NCBI RefSeq assembly: GCF_900177415.1
Contig: NZ_FXAF01000011.1
Location: 930,001 to 994,000, forward strand
Length of the DNA stretch: 64,000 nt
DNA from: Xaviernesmea oryzae
GTDB lineage: Bacteria > Pseudomonadota > Alphaproteobacteria > Rhizobiales > Rhizobiaceae
Reading direction: 5' to 3'
Under the pieces are notes generated by a model that saw only the letters and a program-made list of their open reading frames with translations, had not been told where the DNA came from and ran no database searches. The translations under genes and the position numbers were made by a program. Positions 1 to 7,911 of the stretch are shown piece by piece (the first letter of the stretch is position 1; each line of letters starts with the position of its first letter).

Positions 1-418
1 CCCTGGCGCCGCCCGCACTTTGGAGCTGGTCCTGAAAGAAGCGCGTCGCCAGCTCCATCACGTCGAGCAGCGTCGTGCGTTCCTTCTCGCGCTTTTCGGC
101 CTGCGGATCCGGCTGCGGCATGGCGATGCCGGCCAAGTCGGCGATCTGCTGCACGGCTTCGGGAAAATTCAGCCCTTCGAGATCGGTGAGGAAACGGAAA
201 TGATCGCCGGAAACGCCGCAGCCGAAGCAGTGATAACGTCCCTTGCGGTCCTCGCAATGGAAGCTCGGGCTCTTCTCGCCGTGGAACGGGCAGCATGCCC
301 AATAGTCCCCGCGTGAAACATTGGTCTTCTTGCGGTCCCACGTCACCCGGCGGCCGATCACTGCGGAAATCGGCACGCGATCGCGGATCTCGTCGAGAAA
401 ACTGTTGGAAAAGCGCAT
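1..418 (-). CDS. dnaG: DNA primase, N-terminal part (runs off the window)
   Basis: Primase lays RNA primers on the lagging strand at the replication fork. Read on the minus strand from ATG at 418, the first 139 residues are visible and remain open at the window edge. A CHC2 zinc finger is clear: C43-x2-H46-x17-C64-x2-C67, with the typical CPFHGEKSPSF and YHCFGCG signatures. The zinc domain and the start of the catalytic core linker are present; the TOPRIM and helicase-interaction domains lie outside. The gene points away from the brnT/brnA pair. Confidence is high because the zinc-finger block is diagnostic. Confidence 0.95.
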   Translation of the reverse strand, partial: MRFSNSFLDEIRDRVPISAVIGRRVTWDRKKTNVSRGDYWACCPFHGEKSPSFHCEDRKGRYHCFGCGVSGDHFRFLTDLEGLNFPEAVQQIADLAGIAMPQPDPQAEKREKERTTLLDVMELATRFFQDQLQSAGGAR

Positions 419-502
419 CTTCACCTCTGGGCCGGCGTCCATATAACCACGGGGCGCAGGGAATGCCACCGCCAAGGACAATGCTGCCCGCTATTCACAG
501 GC

Positions 503-530
503 TTGACCGAAAAATACAAAAGTATATACA
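503..530 (+). promoter_or_regulatory. Probable promoter for the brnT/brnA pair
   Basis: TTGACC at 503-508 and TATACA at 525-530 are separated by 16 bp. The -10 region lies in a small palindrome, GTATATAC (522-529), that could be an operator, since BrnA antitoxins repress their own promoters. It reads toward the toxin frame, which opens about 90 bp downstream. Confidence 0.45.
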
Positions 531-621
531 TTTATGAAGCTAGCCTTGGGCCTCACAACGCAAGCGTTTCGAAGGTAATCCGCAACGCTCTGCGGGAGAA
601 CGGCCCGTGCCGCAAAACTAA

Positions 622-900
622 ACAAATTTTACCATATTCGAATGGGATGATGGTAAACGCGCGACAAACCTAGCAAAGCACCGGATCGATTTCGAAGATG
701 TGGTCTTCGCTCTTCAGGAACCACGCCTCGAATTCCGCTCGGATCGAAATGGAGAAGTCCGCATCCTTGCGATTTGCCCCGATACCAGGCGGCTCATAGC
801 AGTCGTTTATACGATGAGAGGCGAAAAATGCCGGATCATCTCAGCACGAGCGGCCAGAGAGAATGAGCAAAAACTCTATTACAATCGTTACCCTCGATGA
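622..900 (+). CDS. brnT: BrnT-family RNase toxin, no canonical start codon
   Basis: The reading frame carries the whole BrnT signature: FEWDDGKRATNLAKHRIDFED near the start, VVYTMRGEKCRIISAR in the middle and the RE-x6-YY tail. BrnT is a small ribonuclease neutralised by BrnA. The frame opens after an in-frame TAA at 619-621. From there to GTG at 700 it contains no ATG, GTG or TTG, although the conserved N-terminus lies in exactly that stretch. Either an unusual codon (ATA at 634) is used, or the toxin has lost its start and is a relic. Starting at GTG 700 would give 66 residues without the N-terminal strand and helix. The 3' end overlaps brnA by 38 nt. Confidence 0.65.
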   Translation, partial: TNFTIFEWDDGKRATNLAKHRIDFEDVVFALQEPRLEFRSDRNGEVRILAICPDTRRLIAVVYTMRGEKCRIISARAARENEQKLYYNRYPR

Positions 901-1195
901 GCTTCGTCTGAAGCGTACACGCGGCGAAAAGAGCCTCACCGACTGGGCGCGCGTCGAGGCCATGACCGACGAGGATATCGACCGTGCCATTGCGGACGAT
1001 CCGGATTGGGAAGAGTTCAAGGACATCGACTGGTCCAAGGCCGAAATCGTCGTTCCTGCGCAGAAAAAATCGATCTCCATCCGGGTGGATGAAGATGTCA
1101 TCGATTTCTTCAAGTCGACCGGAAAGGGTTATCAGACCCGCATCAACGCAGTGCTTAAGCACTATGTGCGCGAACAAAAACGCCAAAAAAAATAA
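863..1195 (+). CDS. brnA: BrnA-family antitoxin
   Basis: A 110-residue protein. The C-terminal part (about residues 70-105, KKSISIRVDEDVIDFFKSTG followed by YQTRINAVLKHYV) is the ribbon-helix-helix-like domain of BrnA antitoxins, which binds both BrnT and the operon promoter. The acidic N-terminal half (MTDEDIDRAIADDPDW) is also typical. The start ATG at 863 lies inside the brnT frame and is preceded by AGAGAG. The gene is intact although its partner lacks a recognisable start, a pattern seen when a toxin is lost first. Confidence 0.85.
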   Translation: MSKNSITIVTLDELRLKRTRGEKSLTDWARVEAMTDEDIDRAIADDPDWEEFKDIDWSKAEIVVPAQKKSISIRVDEDVIDFFKSTGKGYQTRINAVLKHYVREQKRQKK

Positions 1196-1465
1196 CTCGG
1201 CTTCCGGTTCACTTACAGCGCGGCGGCTTTGCGCCGTAACCGGGAAAATTACCTTTTTGTAATTTGCCACGCGAGCCCGAACGGTCTTAGCTTAATCCGT
1301 CATTCGGAGCGCCCGCGCCTGTCTCACGCCCCCCGGGACAGGTCCTTGCCGGATGTCGAGTTTCCTGGCTCTTCGGAACGGAGCGTATCGCAGCGTCTCA
1401 TGGCACTCCGTTCCTTTCTCACCGGCAGCAAGTTCGCGGTCGGCCGGGGAGAGGCGTAGAAGAGC

Positions 1466-1503
1466 AAAAAAGGCGGGAATCCGCTACCGGGTTCCCGCCT
1501 TTT
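1466..1503 (-). terminator. Terminator of yqeY
   Basis: A hairpin with stem AAGGCGGGAA / TTCCCGCCTT, loop of about 12 nt, and A/T runs on both sides. On the minus strand it lies 25 bp after the yqeY stop and ends in a run of T. The flanking runs are nearly symmetrical, so it may also stop transcription of brnA. Confidence 0.8.
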
Positions 1504-1527
1504 GTATCTGTAACGTTGGCTGCGAGC

Positions 1528-1980
1528 CTATTTCAGCAGTTCCTTCACCACGCCGGAGGCCTTGGCGAAATCCATCTGGCCCGGATATTTTTCCTTCAGC
1601 ACGGCCATGACCTTGCCCATATCGCGCAGCCCTTGCGCGCCGGTTTCCGCGACTGCCGCCTGAATGAGCGCGCGCGCCTTCTCGTCCGAAAGCTGCTCCG
1701 GCATGAAGCCCTTGATGACTTCTATTTCCTCGCGCTCCTGCGCGGCGAGCTCGCCGCGGCCGGCATCCTCGTAAATCTTGGCCGATTCTTCGCGCTGCTT
1801 CACCATCTTCTGCAGGATCTGCAGGATATCGTCGTCGCTCACGGCATCCTTGCCGGCGCCGCGGTTGGCGATGTCGCGGTCCTTGATCGCGGTCTGGATC
1901 AGCCGCACGGTCGAAAGCCGGCGGCTGTCCTTGGCCCTCATGGCTTCCTTCAGCGCTTCGGAAAGCTTGTCGCGCATCAT
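1528..1980 (-). CDS. yqeY: GatB/YqeY domain protein
   Basis: A 150-residue YqeY protein, related to the C-terminal tRNA-binding helical domain of GatB. In other bacteria it is linked to amidotransferase function, but a precise role is not settled. Family hallmarks are MRDKLSEALKEAMRAKD at the N-terminus, a helical middle, GFMPEQLSD, and the C-terminal block around GKVMAVLKEKYPGQMD. Length is standard (about 150). Two Met codons are adjacent; ATG at 1980 or 1977 is equally possible. It is divergent from carA, the usual arrangement in rhizobia. Confidence 0.9.
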   Translation of the reverse strand: MMRDKLSEALKEAMRAKDSRRLSTVRLIQTAIKDRDIANRGAGKDAVSDDDILQILQKMVKQREESAKIYEDAGRGELAAQEREEIEVIKGFMPEQLSDEKARALIQAAVAETGAQGLRDMGKVMAVLKEKYPGQMDFAKASGVVKELLK

Positions 1981-2148
1981 CTTTGTTTTTCTCCTTGGGA
2001 AAAGCCCGTCGCAAACGGCAGGAATTGTGGCTTTTCCTTGTCATTCACGCCGCTGTCATAGACGAGGGGTCGGCCGCGATCAAATCAAATTCCCCAAGCC
2101 CTTGAATCTCATGAGCTACAATCCCCATGGATTCTTGAGCCTGCGAGA

Positions 2149-2177
2149 TTGACCGCCCCGCCCGCTTTGTCTATTTT
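2149..2177 (+). promoter_or_regulatory. Probable carA promoter
   Basis: TTGACC at 2149-2154, a 17-bp spacer, and TATTTT at 2172-2177 point to carA and imply a leader of about 120 nt. The 325-bp yqeY-carA gap holds no other gene. I saw no arginine or pyrimidine operator that I could name in the leader. Confidence 0.55.
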
Positions 2178-2305
2178 CCGGCACCTGCACGAGATTTAGA
2201 TTTCAGGGTTGGCGCCGGGTTTTCCTGCGCGCCCGTTTCTGCGACATAGATGGCCCTCGCAACCTGTCTCTTCAAGGGACGGGAAGGCAAGGCAGAAGGA
2301 TAGAC

Positions 2306-3511
2306 ATGACCGCGACCTCCCCTTGGACCACCAAGAAACCAACCGCAGTGCTCGTCCTCGCCGACGGCACGGTGATCGAAGGAACCGGGATCGGCGCCAC
2401 CGGCAAGGTGCCGGCCGAAGTGGTCTTCAATACCGCGCTGACCGGTTACGAGGAAATCCTGACGGATCCTTCCTATCTCGGCCAGATCGTCACCTTCACC
2501 TTCCCCCATATCGGCAATGTCGGCACCAACGAGGAAGACATCGAAGACCTGACGCCCGCCGCCCGGCGCGGTGCGGTCGGCACCATCTTCAAGGCCGACA
2601 TCACCGAACCCTCCAATTATCGCGCCGCCCGGCATCTCGATGCCTGGCTGAAGGCCCGCGGCATCGTCGGCCTTTCCGGCATCGACACCCGCGCGCTGAC
2701 CGCCTGGATCCGCCAGAACGGCGCGCCGAATGCGGTGATCGCCCATGATCCGAACGGCGTCTTCGACATCGAGGCGCTGAAGGCGGAAGCAAAGGCCTGG
2801 AGCGGCCTCGAAGGGCTCGACCTCGCCAAGGAGGCGACCTCCGGCCAGTCCTCGCAATGGTCCGAAAAGCCCTGGGTCTGGAACGAAGGTTATGACGATC
2901 TGAAGCCGGAAGATGCCAGGTACCACATCGTCTGCGTCGATTATGGCGTGAAGCGCAACATCCTGCGCCTCTTCTCCGGCCTCGACTGCAAGGTGACCGT
3001 CGTTCCCGCCCAGACGTCTTCTGAGGATATCCTGGCGCTCAAGCCGGACGGCATCTTCCTGTCGAACGGCCCGGGCGATCCCGCCGCCACCGGCGAATAT
3101 GCGGTGCCGGTCATCAAGGACATCATCGGGACCGACATCCCGACCTTCGGCATCTGCCTCGGCCACCAGATGCTCGGCCTTGCCCTCGGCGCGAAGACCG
3201 AGAAGATGCACCAGGGCCATCACGGCGCCAACCATCCGGTCAAGGACCACACGACCGGCAAGGTGGAGATCGTCTCGATGAACCACGGCTTCGCGGTAGA
3301 CTCGAAGTCCCTGCCGCAGGGCGTTGAAGAGACTCACGTTTCCCTCTTCGATGGCTCGAACTGCGGTCTGCGCGTCGCCGGCAAGCCGGTCTTCTCCGTC
3401 CAGCATCACCCGGAAGCGTCGCCCGGCCCGCAGGACAGCCATTATCTCTTCCGCCGCTTCCTCAACCTGGTACGCGAGCGGAAAGGCGAGCCGGCGCTCG
3501 CGGAGCGCTGA
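2306..3511 (+). CDS. carA: Carbamoyl-phosphate synthase small (glutaminase) subunit
   Basis: CarA hydrolyses glutamine and channels ammonia to CarB to make carbamoyl phosphate for arginine and pyrimidine synthesis. The 401-residue protein has the CarA N-terminal domain (LADGTVIEGTGIGATG, TGYEEILTDPSYLGQI) and a C-terminal class I glutaminase with the nucleophile in GICLGHQ (Cys284) and the HHPEASPGP motif near 367-370. All triad residues are present. The start at 2306 follows GGAAGGCAAGGCAGAAGG. carB lies about 8 kb downstream on the same strand, so the two subunits are not in one operon here. Confidence 0.97.
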   Translation: MTATSPWTTKKPTAVLVLADGTVIEGTGIGATGKVPAEVVFNTALTGYEEILTDPSYLGQIVTFTFPHIGNVGTNEEDIEDLTPAARRGAVGTIFKADITEPSNYRAARHLDAWLKARGIVGLSGIDTRALTAWIRQNGAPNAVIAHDPNGVFDIEALKAEAKAWSGLEGLDLAKEATSGQSSQWSEKPWVWNEGYDDLKPEDARYHIVCVDYGVKRNILRLFSGLDCKVTVVPAQTSSEDILALKPDGIFLSNGPGDPAATGEYAVPVIKDIIGTDIPTFGICLGHQMLGLALGAKTEKMHQGHHGANHPVKDHTTGKVEIVSMNHGFAVDSKSLPQGVEETHVSLFDGSNCGLRVAGKPVFSVQHHPEASPGPQDSHYLFRRFLNLVRERKGEPALAER

Positions 3512-3544
3512 TACCGGCGTTTCAAAAAATCGGCCGGCGGCTAT

Positions 3545-3575
3545 TGACCTCAACCATAGTTGAGGTCGCACAAAT
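3545..3575 (+). promoter_or_regulatory. SoxR box within a promoter
   Basis: A perfect dyad, GACCTCAA-N6-TTGAGGTC (3546-3567), matches the SoxR operator layout CCTCAA-N6-TTGAGG known from soxS. It lies between TTGACC (3545-3550) and a weak -10 ACAAAT (3570-3575) with a 19-bp spacer, the long spacing expected at MerR/SoxR-activated promoters. The controlled gene would be the ABM monooxygenase at 3609. No soxR gene is in this window. Confidence 0.8.
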
Positions 3576-3605
3576 ACCCCTGTTCACCTGAGCAGGGGTA
3601 TTTTT
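3573..3605 (+). terminator. Hairpin with T-run between carA and the ABM gene
   Basis: Stem AATACCCCTG (3573-3582) / CAGGGGTATT (3593-3602), 10-nt loop, then a T-run ending at 3605. It probably terminates carA. It also contains the likely ribosome-binding site of the next gene (AGGGG, 3594-3598) and straddles the start of transcription predicted for the SoxR promoter. Confidence 0.7.
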
Positions 3606-3608
3606 CAT

Positions 3609-3959
3609 ATGAGCAGATTACAGCAAGCACCCGTCGTCCGCGTCAACAGATTCTCGGTACCGCCGGAGGCCCGCGACGAGTTCATGAAGCTCATTCAACG
3701 GACGCATGAAGTCATCCGGGCGCAGCCGGGTTTTCTCGACGACATGATATTGGAGCAGAACGCGGGCACCGAGACGTTCAACCTCATCACCATTCTCCAG
3801 CTGGAAGGCGAGCACGTTCTCCAGCCGATCATCGCGGCCGTTGCGAGATCGGATGAGGCAGCCGGCATCGACCGGCAGGCCCTGAGCCGGAGCCTCGGCG
3901 TCGAATCAAGCGTCGGTTTCTATTCTCCGGTCGTTCTGCCGCAGCTCCTCGCCGCCTGA
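3609..3959 (+). CDS. Antibiotic biosynthesis monooxygenase (ABM) domain protein
   Basis: A 116-residue single-domain protein of the dimeric alpha/beta-barrel fold. The stretch VVRVNRFSVPPEARDEFM, then PGFLDDMILEQ and FNLITILQL, follows the ABM pattern. Such proteins oxidise quinones or related aromatic compounds without a cofactor, or act as small stress proteins; the substrate here cannot be read from sequence. The perfect SoxR box directly upstream says it should be induced by redox-cycling compounds, which fits a quinone-handling role. The start at 3609 has AGGGG about 10 nt upstream. Confidence 0.8.
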   Translation: MSRLQQAPVVRVNRFSVPPEARDEFMKLIQRTHEVIRAQPGFLDDMILEQNAGTETFNLITILQLEGEHVLQPIIAAVARSDEAAGIDRQALSRSLGVESSVGFYSPVVLPQLLAA

Positions 3960-3989
3960 CCTGCCGCCGATCGGGCAACCCGCCGGATG

Positions 3990-5384
3990 TCAGCGGGTTG
4001 CGTTCGTCTGACGCCGGACCAGAAGCCAGAAGCGGCCGCAAAGGAGCAGCGCCGCCGCCGCAAGTCCGGTGACGAAGCCGAACCAGACCCCCTCGCCGCC
4101 AAAGCCGAGCGGAAAAGCGAAGATCCAGGCGCAGGCGAAACCGATCGGCCAATAGGCGATCAGCGCCAGGATCATCGGCACCCTCGTGTCCTTGAGGCCG
4201 CGCAGCAGCCCCGCGCCGACCGCCTGCAGACCGTCGACGAGCTGGAACGCGCCGGCGATCGCGATCAACGGCACGGCAATCGCCAATACCGTTTCCGCGT
4301 CTCCCTGACGCGTATCGAGGAAAAGGCCGCCGAGAGAGCGCGGCATGGTGGCGTAGAGAATGCTGCCGATCGCCGTGAAGAAGATGCTGATCGCCAGAAC
4401 GGCGACCGCCGCGCGCTTGACGCCGAGGAGATCGTCGCGACCGTTGGCAAGGCCGACGCGCACCGTCGCCACCTGCGCCAGGCCGAGCGGGATCATGAAG
4501 GCGATCGAGGCGAGCTGCAGGGCGATCCCGTGCGCGGCAAGCTCCAGTTTGCCGATCATGCCCATCAGAAGCGATGCGGCGGAAAACAGGCTGACTTCGG
4601 CAAGGATGGTGAAGCTGATCGGCAGGCCGAGCATCGCGATCTCGCGCACCATGCCCCAGTCCGGCCGCCAGAACCGCACGAATATCTCATAGGCACGCAT
4701 CTTCGGCTGGCTTTCCACATAGGCCACCGCGATGAAAAAGCCGGTGACGTTGGCCGAGACGGCTGCGATCGCCGCGCCGTGCAGGCCAAGGGCCGGCGCA
4801 CCGAAATGGCCGAAGATCAGCGTATAGGCCACCGCCGCATTCATCAGGAACATGCCGATCGTCACGTAGAGCACGATGCCGCCCTTCTCGAGGCCGGTGA
4901 CGAAACTGCGGATCGCCATCAGCCCGAGCGCCGGAAAGACGCCCCATTGCGCGATGCGCAGATAGCTCTGGGCGTTGGCCGCGACGTCCGGCGCCTGGCC
5001 GAGCTGCAGCAGGATCGGCTCGGAGAACCACAGAAGCGGTGCGGTCAATACGCCATAGGCCAGCACGATCCACAATCCCATGCGCACCGAGCGGCGGACG
5101 CCGACCGGATCGTTCTGGCCGATCGCCTGCGCGACGAGCGGGACGACGGCGCTGGAAAAACCGGTGCCGAAAATGAAGACGATGAAGAACATCTGCGTCG
5201 CGAGCACGACGGAGGCGAGTTCGGTCGTCCCGAGCCAGCCGACCAGGATGACGTCCGTCGTATGGATCGCCATCTGCGCGAGCTGGGCGCCGACGAGCGG
5301 AACACCCAGAGCGAATGTCGCGCGCATATGCGAGGACCAGGAATTGTCCGTATTGCCTTCAAAGGTCATGACCTGGCTCGACAT
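3990..5384 (-). CDS. MATE-family multidrug efflux protein (NorM type)
   Basis: A 464-residue inner-membrane transporter with about twelve hydrophobic segments in two homologous halves. PLVGAQLAQMAIHTTDVILVGWLG is the MATE first-helix signature, and LGLHGAAIAAVSAN and the duplicated GSILYATMP region fit the family. MATE proteins export cationic drugs in exchange for Na+ or H+. I chose ATG at 5384 because GGAGGAAG precedes it; the open frame extends 26 codons further without a better site. It is convergent with the SoxR-controlled gene and in the same direction as the MFS exporter behind it, a small export cluster. Confidence 0.9.
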   Translation of the reverse strand: MSSQVMTFEGNTDNSWSSHMRATFALGVPLVGAQLAQMAIHTTDVILVGWLGTTELASVVLATQMFFIVFIFGTGFSSAVVPLVAQAIGQNDPVGVRRSVRMGLWIVLAYGVLTAPLLWFSEPILLQLGQAPDVAANAQSYLRIAQWGVFPALGLMAIRSFVTGLEKGGIVLYVTIGMFLMNAAVAYTLIFGHFGAPALGLHGAAIAAVSANVTGFFIAVAYVESQPKMRAYEIFVRFWRPDWGMVREIAMLGLPISFTILAEVSLFSAASLLMGMIGKLELAAHGIALQLASIAFMIPLGLAQVATVRVGLANGRDDLLGVKRAAVAVLAISIFFTAIGSILYATMPRSLGGLFLDTRQGDAETVLAIAVPLIAIAGAFQLVDGLQAVGAGLLRGLKDTRVPMILALIAYWPIGFACAWIFAFPLGFGGEGVWFGFVTGLAAAALLLCGRFWLLVRRQTNATR

Positions 5385-5511
5385 GGACTTCCTCCACAGA
5401 CGAAAAAAGCCGCTTCCAGAAACTGGGCAGCGGCGGATGATACAGCCATAGAGGAGCATCATCCGTGCGGCAAGACTTACGGGCCAAGCAGCAGAATTTT
5501 TGGCCGTCTCT

Positions 5512-6771
5512 TCAAGAAATCTGATGAGAAAGCTGCTTTTCGAGCGAATCCGCCGGCGTTTTCCGTGAAATCCGGGTCAAAAACACCAGGATCGCGATCA
5601 GCATGAAGAACGCCGCCATGATATAGGGTGCGCCTGCGAACTCCACCCGTGCCTGCGGTCCGGTGAAGGCGCTGAAGAGCTGCGTGAAGATCGCCGGGCC
5701 GACGATCGTCGTCAGGCTGGTCAGGCTCGTCATCGCACCCTGCAATTCGCCCTGCGCCGATGGCGGAACCTTGCCGGCGGCGATACTCCGGAGCGGCGGA
5801 TCGGCGACGTTCTCGATCGTCGTGGCGAGGATCACGGCGTAGACGATCCACCCCTCCCAGGCCAGCGCATAGCCGGTGAGCCCGAGGCAGGAGAAGGACA
5901 GGCCGAGCACCGCCGTCTTCCATTCGCCGAGGACGGGCACCAGCTTCGGCAGCACGAAGCCCATGACAAGCGCGGCGCAGATGCCGAAGAGGCCGAGCGA
6001 CAGGCCGATCTGCCCCTCGCTCCAGCCATAGCGGTAGGCCGAGACGAAGGGCCAGACGGACGGGTAGACCGCATGCGCCAGCCAATAGAGGAACATCACC
6101 AGCATGATCCAGCCGATGCCCGGATAATGGCGCATCTGCCGCAGCGCGCCGAGCGGATTGGCGCGCCTCCACTCGAACTTGCGGCGATGCGCCCGCTCCA
6201 GCGTTTCCGGCAGCAGGAACCAGGCGGCGATGAAATTGGCGAGCGACAGCAGGCCGGCGCCGAGGAAAGGCACGCGCGGGCCGAGTTCGCCGAGGAGACC
6301 GCCGATCACGGGACCAATGGTGAAGCCGACGCCGAAGGCGATGCCGATCAGCCCGAAATTCTTGGCGCGGTTCTCGTCATTGCTGATATCGGCGATATAG
6401 GCCGAGCAAGTCGCGAAACTGCCGCCCGAAATGCCGGCGAGCACGCGGCCGACGAACAGCATCCAGAAGCTGGTCGCAGCCGCGCAGATGAGATTGTCCA
6501 GCGCAAAGGTCAGAACGGATGCAAGCAGGATCGGCCGGCGGCCGAACCGGTCGGAGAGGTTTCCGAGCAGCGGCGCGAACAGGAACTGCATGGCCGAATA
6601 GATGAGCAGCAGCCAGCCGCCGTCGACGGCGGCGGCACTCACGTCGTCGCCGGTGAGTTCCTGCAGGAATGTCGGCAGCACCGGCATGATGATCGCGATG
6701 CCGATGACATCGAGAAACAGGATCATGAAGACGAGGAACAGGCCGCGGCGGACGAATTTCGGATCGAGCAT
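5512..6771 (-). CDS. MFS exporter of the TetA/TCR type
   Basis: A 419-residue, twelve-helix major facilitator. The drug:H+ antiporter motifs are clear: LGNLSDRFGRRP in loop 2-3 (motif A) and GFTIGPVIGGLLGE in helix 5 (motif C). DVIGIAIIMPVLPTFLQEL at the N-terminus is typical of the tetracycline-exporter subfamily. Homologues in rhizobia are numerous and the natural substrate is usually unknown. It lies about 130 bp upstream of the MATE gene on the same strand. No TetR-type regulator is next to it. The 283-bp gap upstream (6772-7054) holds no gene I can support. Confidence 0.88.
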   Translation of the reverse strand: MLDPKFVRRGLFLVFMILFLDVIGIAIIMPVLPTFLQELTGDDVSAAAVDGGWLLLIYSAMQFLFAPLLGNLSDRFGRRPILLASVLTFALDNLICAAATSFWMLFVGRVLAGISGGSFATCSAYIADISNDENRAKNFGLIGIAFGVGFTIGPVIGGLLGELGPRVPFLGAGLLSLANFIAAWFLLPETLERAHRRKFEWRRANPLGALRQMRHYPGIGWIMLVMFLYWLAHAVYPSVWPFVSAYRYGWSEGQIGLSLGLFGICAALVMGFVLPKLVPVLGEWKTAVLGLSFSCLGLTGYALAWEGWIVYAVILATTIENVADPPLRSIAAGKVPPSAQGELQGAMTSLTSLTTIVGPAIFTQLFSAFTGPQARVEFAGAPYIMAAFFMLIAILVFLTRISRKTPADSLEKQLSHQIS

Positions 6772-7054
6772 CGGAATGTCTCTCTAGGATTTTGCGTTTT
6801 CTGGAAAGACGATCGAGGTCGCCGCGCGCCTACATAGCGGCAAACGAAAACGGAAACAATCCGTGAACATTTCAAAGTTTTTGATGGGACCCATGATTGG
6901 AGGCGCCGCCCGCGCCCGCTATTGCGGAGCACAGCTCGCTCAGACGGACAGCGGAAGACAGGATCGGTCGCCGGCGCACGAACCACCACTTCCGGATGCC
7001 GGCGAAAAAGGTCTATAAGGGACCCCCTTCCTCCTTCCATTCCGGCGGCACCTC

Positions 7055-7534
7055 ATGATCGATCTTCTCTGGCGCGGCATCCTGATCGGCATCGGCGCGA
7101 CCGTTCTCATGGACCTCTGGGCGATCGTGCTTCACCGCGTCTTCGGCCAGCCGAAAGCCAACTGGGCGCCGGGCGGCCGCTGGTTCTGGCATCTTTCCCG
7201 CGGAAAGATCTTTCACGAGAGCATTGCCGCCGCCGAACCCTATGAGCACGAACTCGCGCTCGGCTGGGCGGGCCACTACGCCGTGGGCACCCTCTACGGC
7301 GCCGTCTTCGCCGTGATCGTCGGACCGGCCTGGTTTGCCGCCCCGACATTCCTGCCCGCCTGGATTTTCGGCATCGTCACGGTCGGCGCGGGCTGGTTCC
7401 TGTTCCAGCCGGGCATGGGCCTCGGCTGGGCTGCCTCGAAGACGCCGAAGCCCAACAAGGTCCGCTTCCTCAACCTCGTCGCCCATACGGTCTTCGCGCT
7501 CGGGCTTTACGGCACGGCGCTGCTGACAGGCTGA
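7055..7534 (+). CDS. DUF2938 membrane protein
   Basis: A 159-residue protein with four predicted membrane segments (about residues 5-22, 70-92, 98-118, 138-157). The motif GATVLMDLWAIVLHRVFG at the start and FQPGMGLGWAASKTPKP near residue 118 match the DUF2938 family, whose function is unknown. The start is ATG at 7055. Its stop lies only 4 bp from the stop of the convergent arsR gene, and no terminator fits between them. Confidence 0.8.
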   Translation: MIDLLWRGILIGIGATVLMDLWAIVLHRVFGQPKANWAPGGRWFWHLSRGKIFHESIAAAEPYEHELALGWAGHYAVGTLYGAVFAVIVGPAWFAAPTFLPAWIFGIVTVGAGWFLFQPGMGLGWAASKTPKPNKVRFLNLVAHTVFALGLYGTALLTG

Positions 7535-7538
7535 ACCC

Positions 7539-7862
7539 TCAGCCTTCCAGATCCCGCTTCATCCGGCCGAGCATATCGACCGCGCGTGCCGCATAGTCGC
7601 CGATCCAGCGGTCATGGATCGCCTTGATCGGCAGCGGGTTCAGGTGGTTCCACCGCTCCCTGCCCTCCCGCCTGACCAGCACCAGGTCGGCCCCCTCCAG
7701 AACCTTCAGATGCTGCATCACCGTGCACCGGTCGAGTTTCGGAAAACGGGCGCAGAGCTCGCCCGTCGTCTTCGGATGACCCTTCAGCTCGTCCAGGATA
7801 TCCCGGCGAATCGGCGCGGCTAACGCCTTGAAAATCCTGTCGCTTTGTTTTTCGCTTGACAT
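7539..7862 (-). CDS. ArsR-family winged-helix repressor
   Basis: A 107-residue regulator: FKALAAPIRRDILDELKGHP, then LCARFPKLDRCTVMQHLKVLEGADLV (recognition helix) and the wing VRREGRERWNHLNP. No metal-binding cysteine cluster of the ArsR/SmtB type is present; there are only two isolated cysteines. This fits the subgroup paired with SRPBCC (AHSA1/START) genes. It is divergent from such a gene at 7912, and a perfect dyad overlaps its own start codon, so it most likely represses both. The ligand is unknown. Confidence 0.9.
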   Translation of the reverse strand: MSSEKQSDRIFKALAAPIRRDILDELKGHPKTTGELCARFPKLDRCTVMQHLKVLEGADLVLVRREGRERWNHLNPLPIKAIHDRWIGDYAARAVDMLGRMKRDLEG

Positions 7863-7883
7863 GTTATGTTTTTATAACATGAT
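7856..7883 (+). promoter_or_regulatory. Promoter with ArsR-type operator
   Basis: TTGACA (7856-7861) and CATGAT (7878-7883) with a 16-bp spacer form a promoter for the SRPBCC gene. Between them lies the inverted repeat ATGTTAT-N6-ATAACAT (7861-7880), which also covers the arsR start codon on the other strand. A repressor bound here would block the SRPBCC promoter and interfere with arsR expression. Confidence 0.65.
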
Positions 7884-7911
7884 GAGCTGGAAAACAAGGG
7901 AGAAGAAGACC

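Noticed and set aside
3987..5606. 539-residue frame opposite the MATE gene
   Set aside because: Very hydrophilic antisense of a membrane protein gene.
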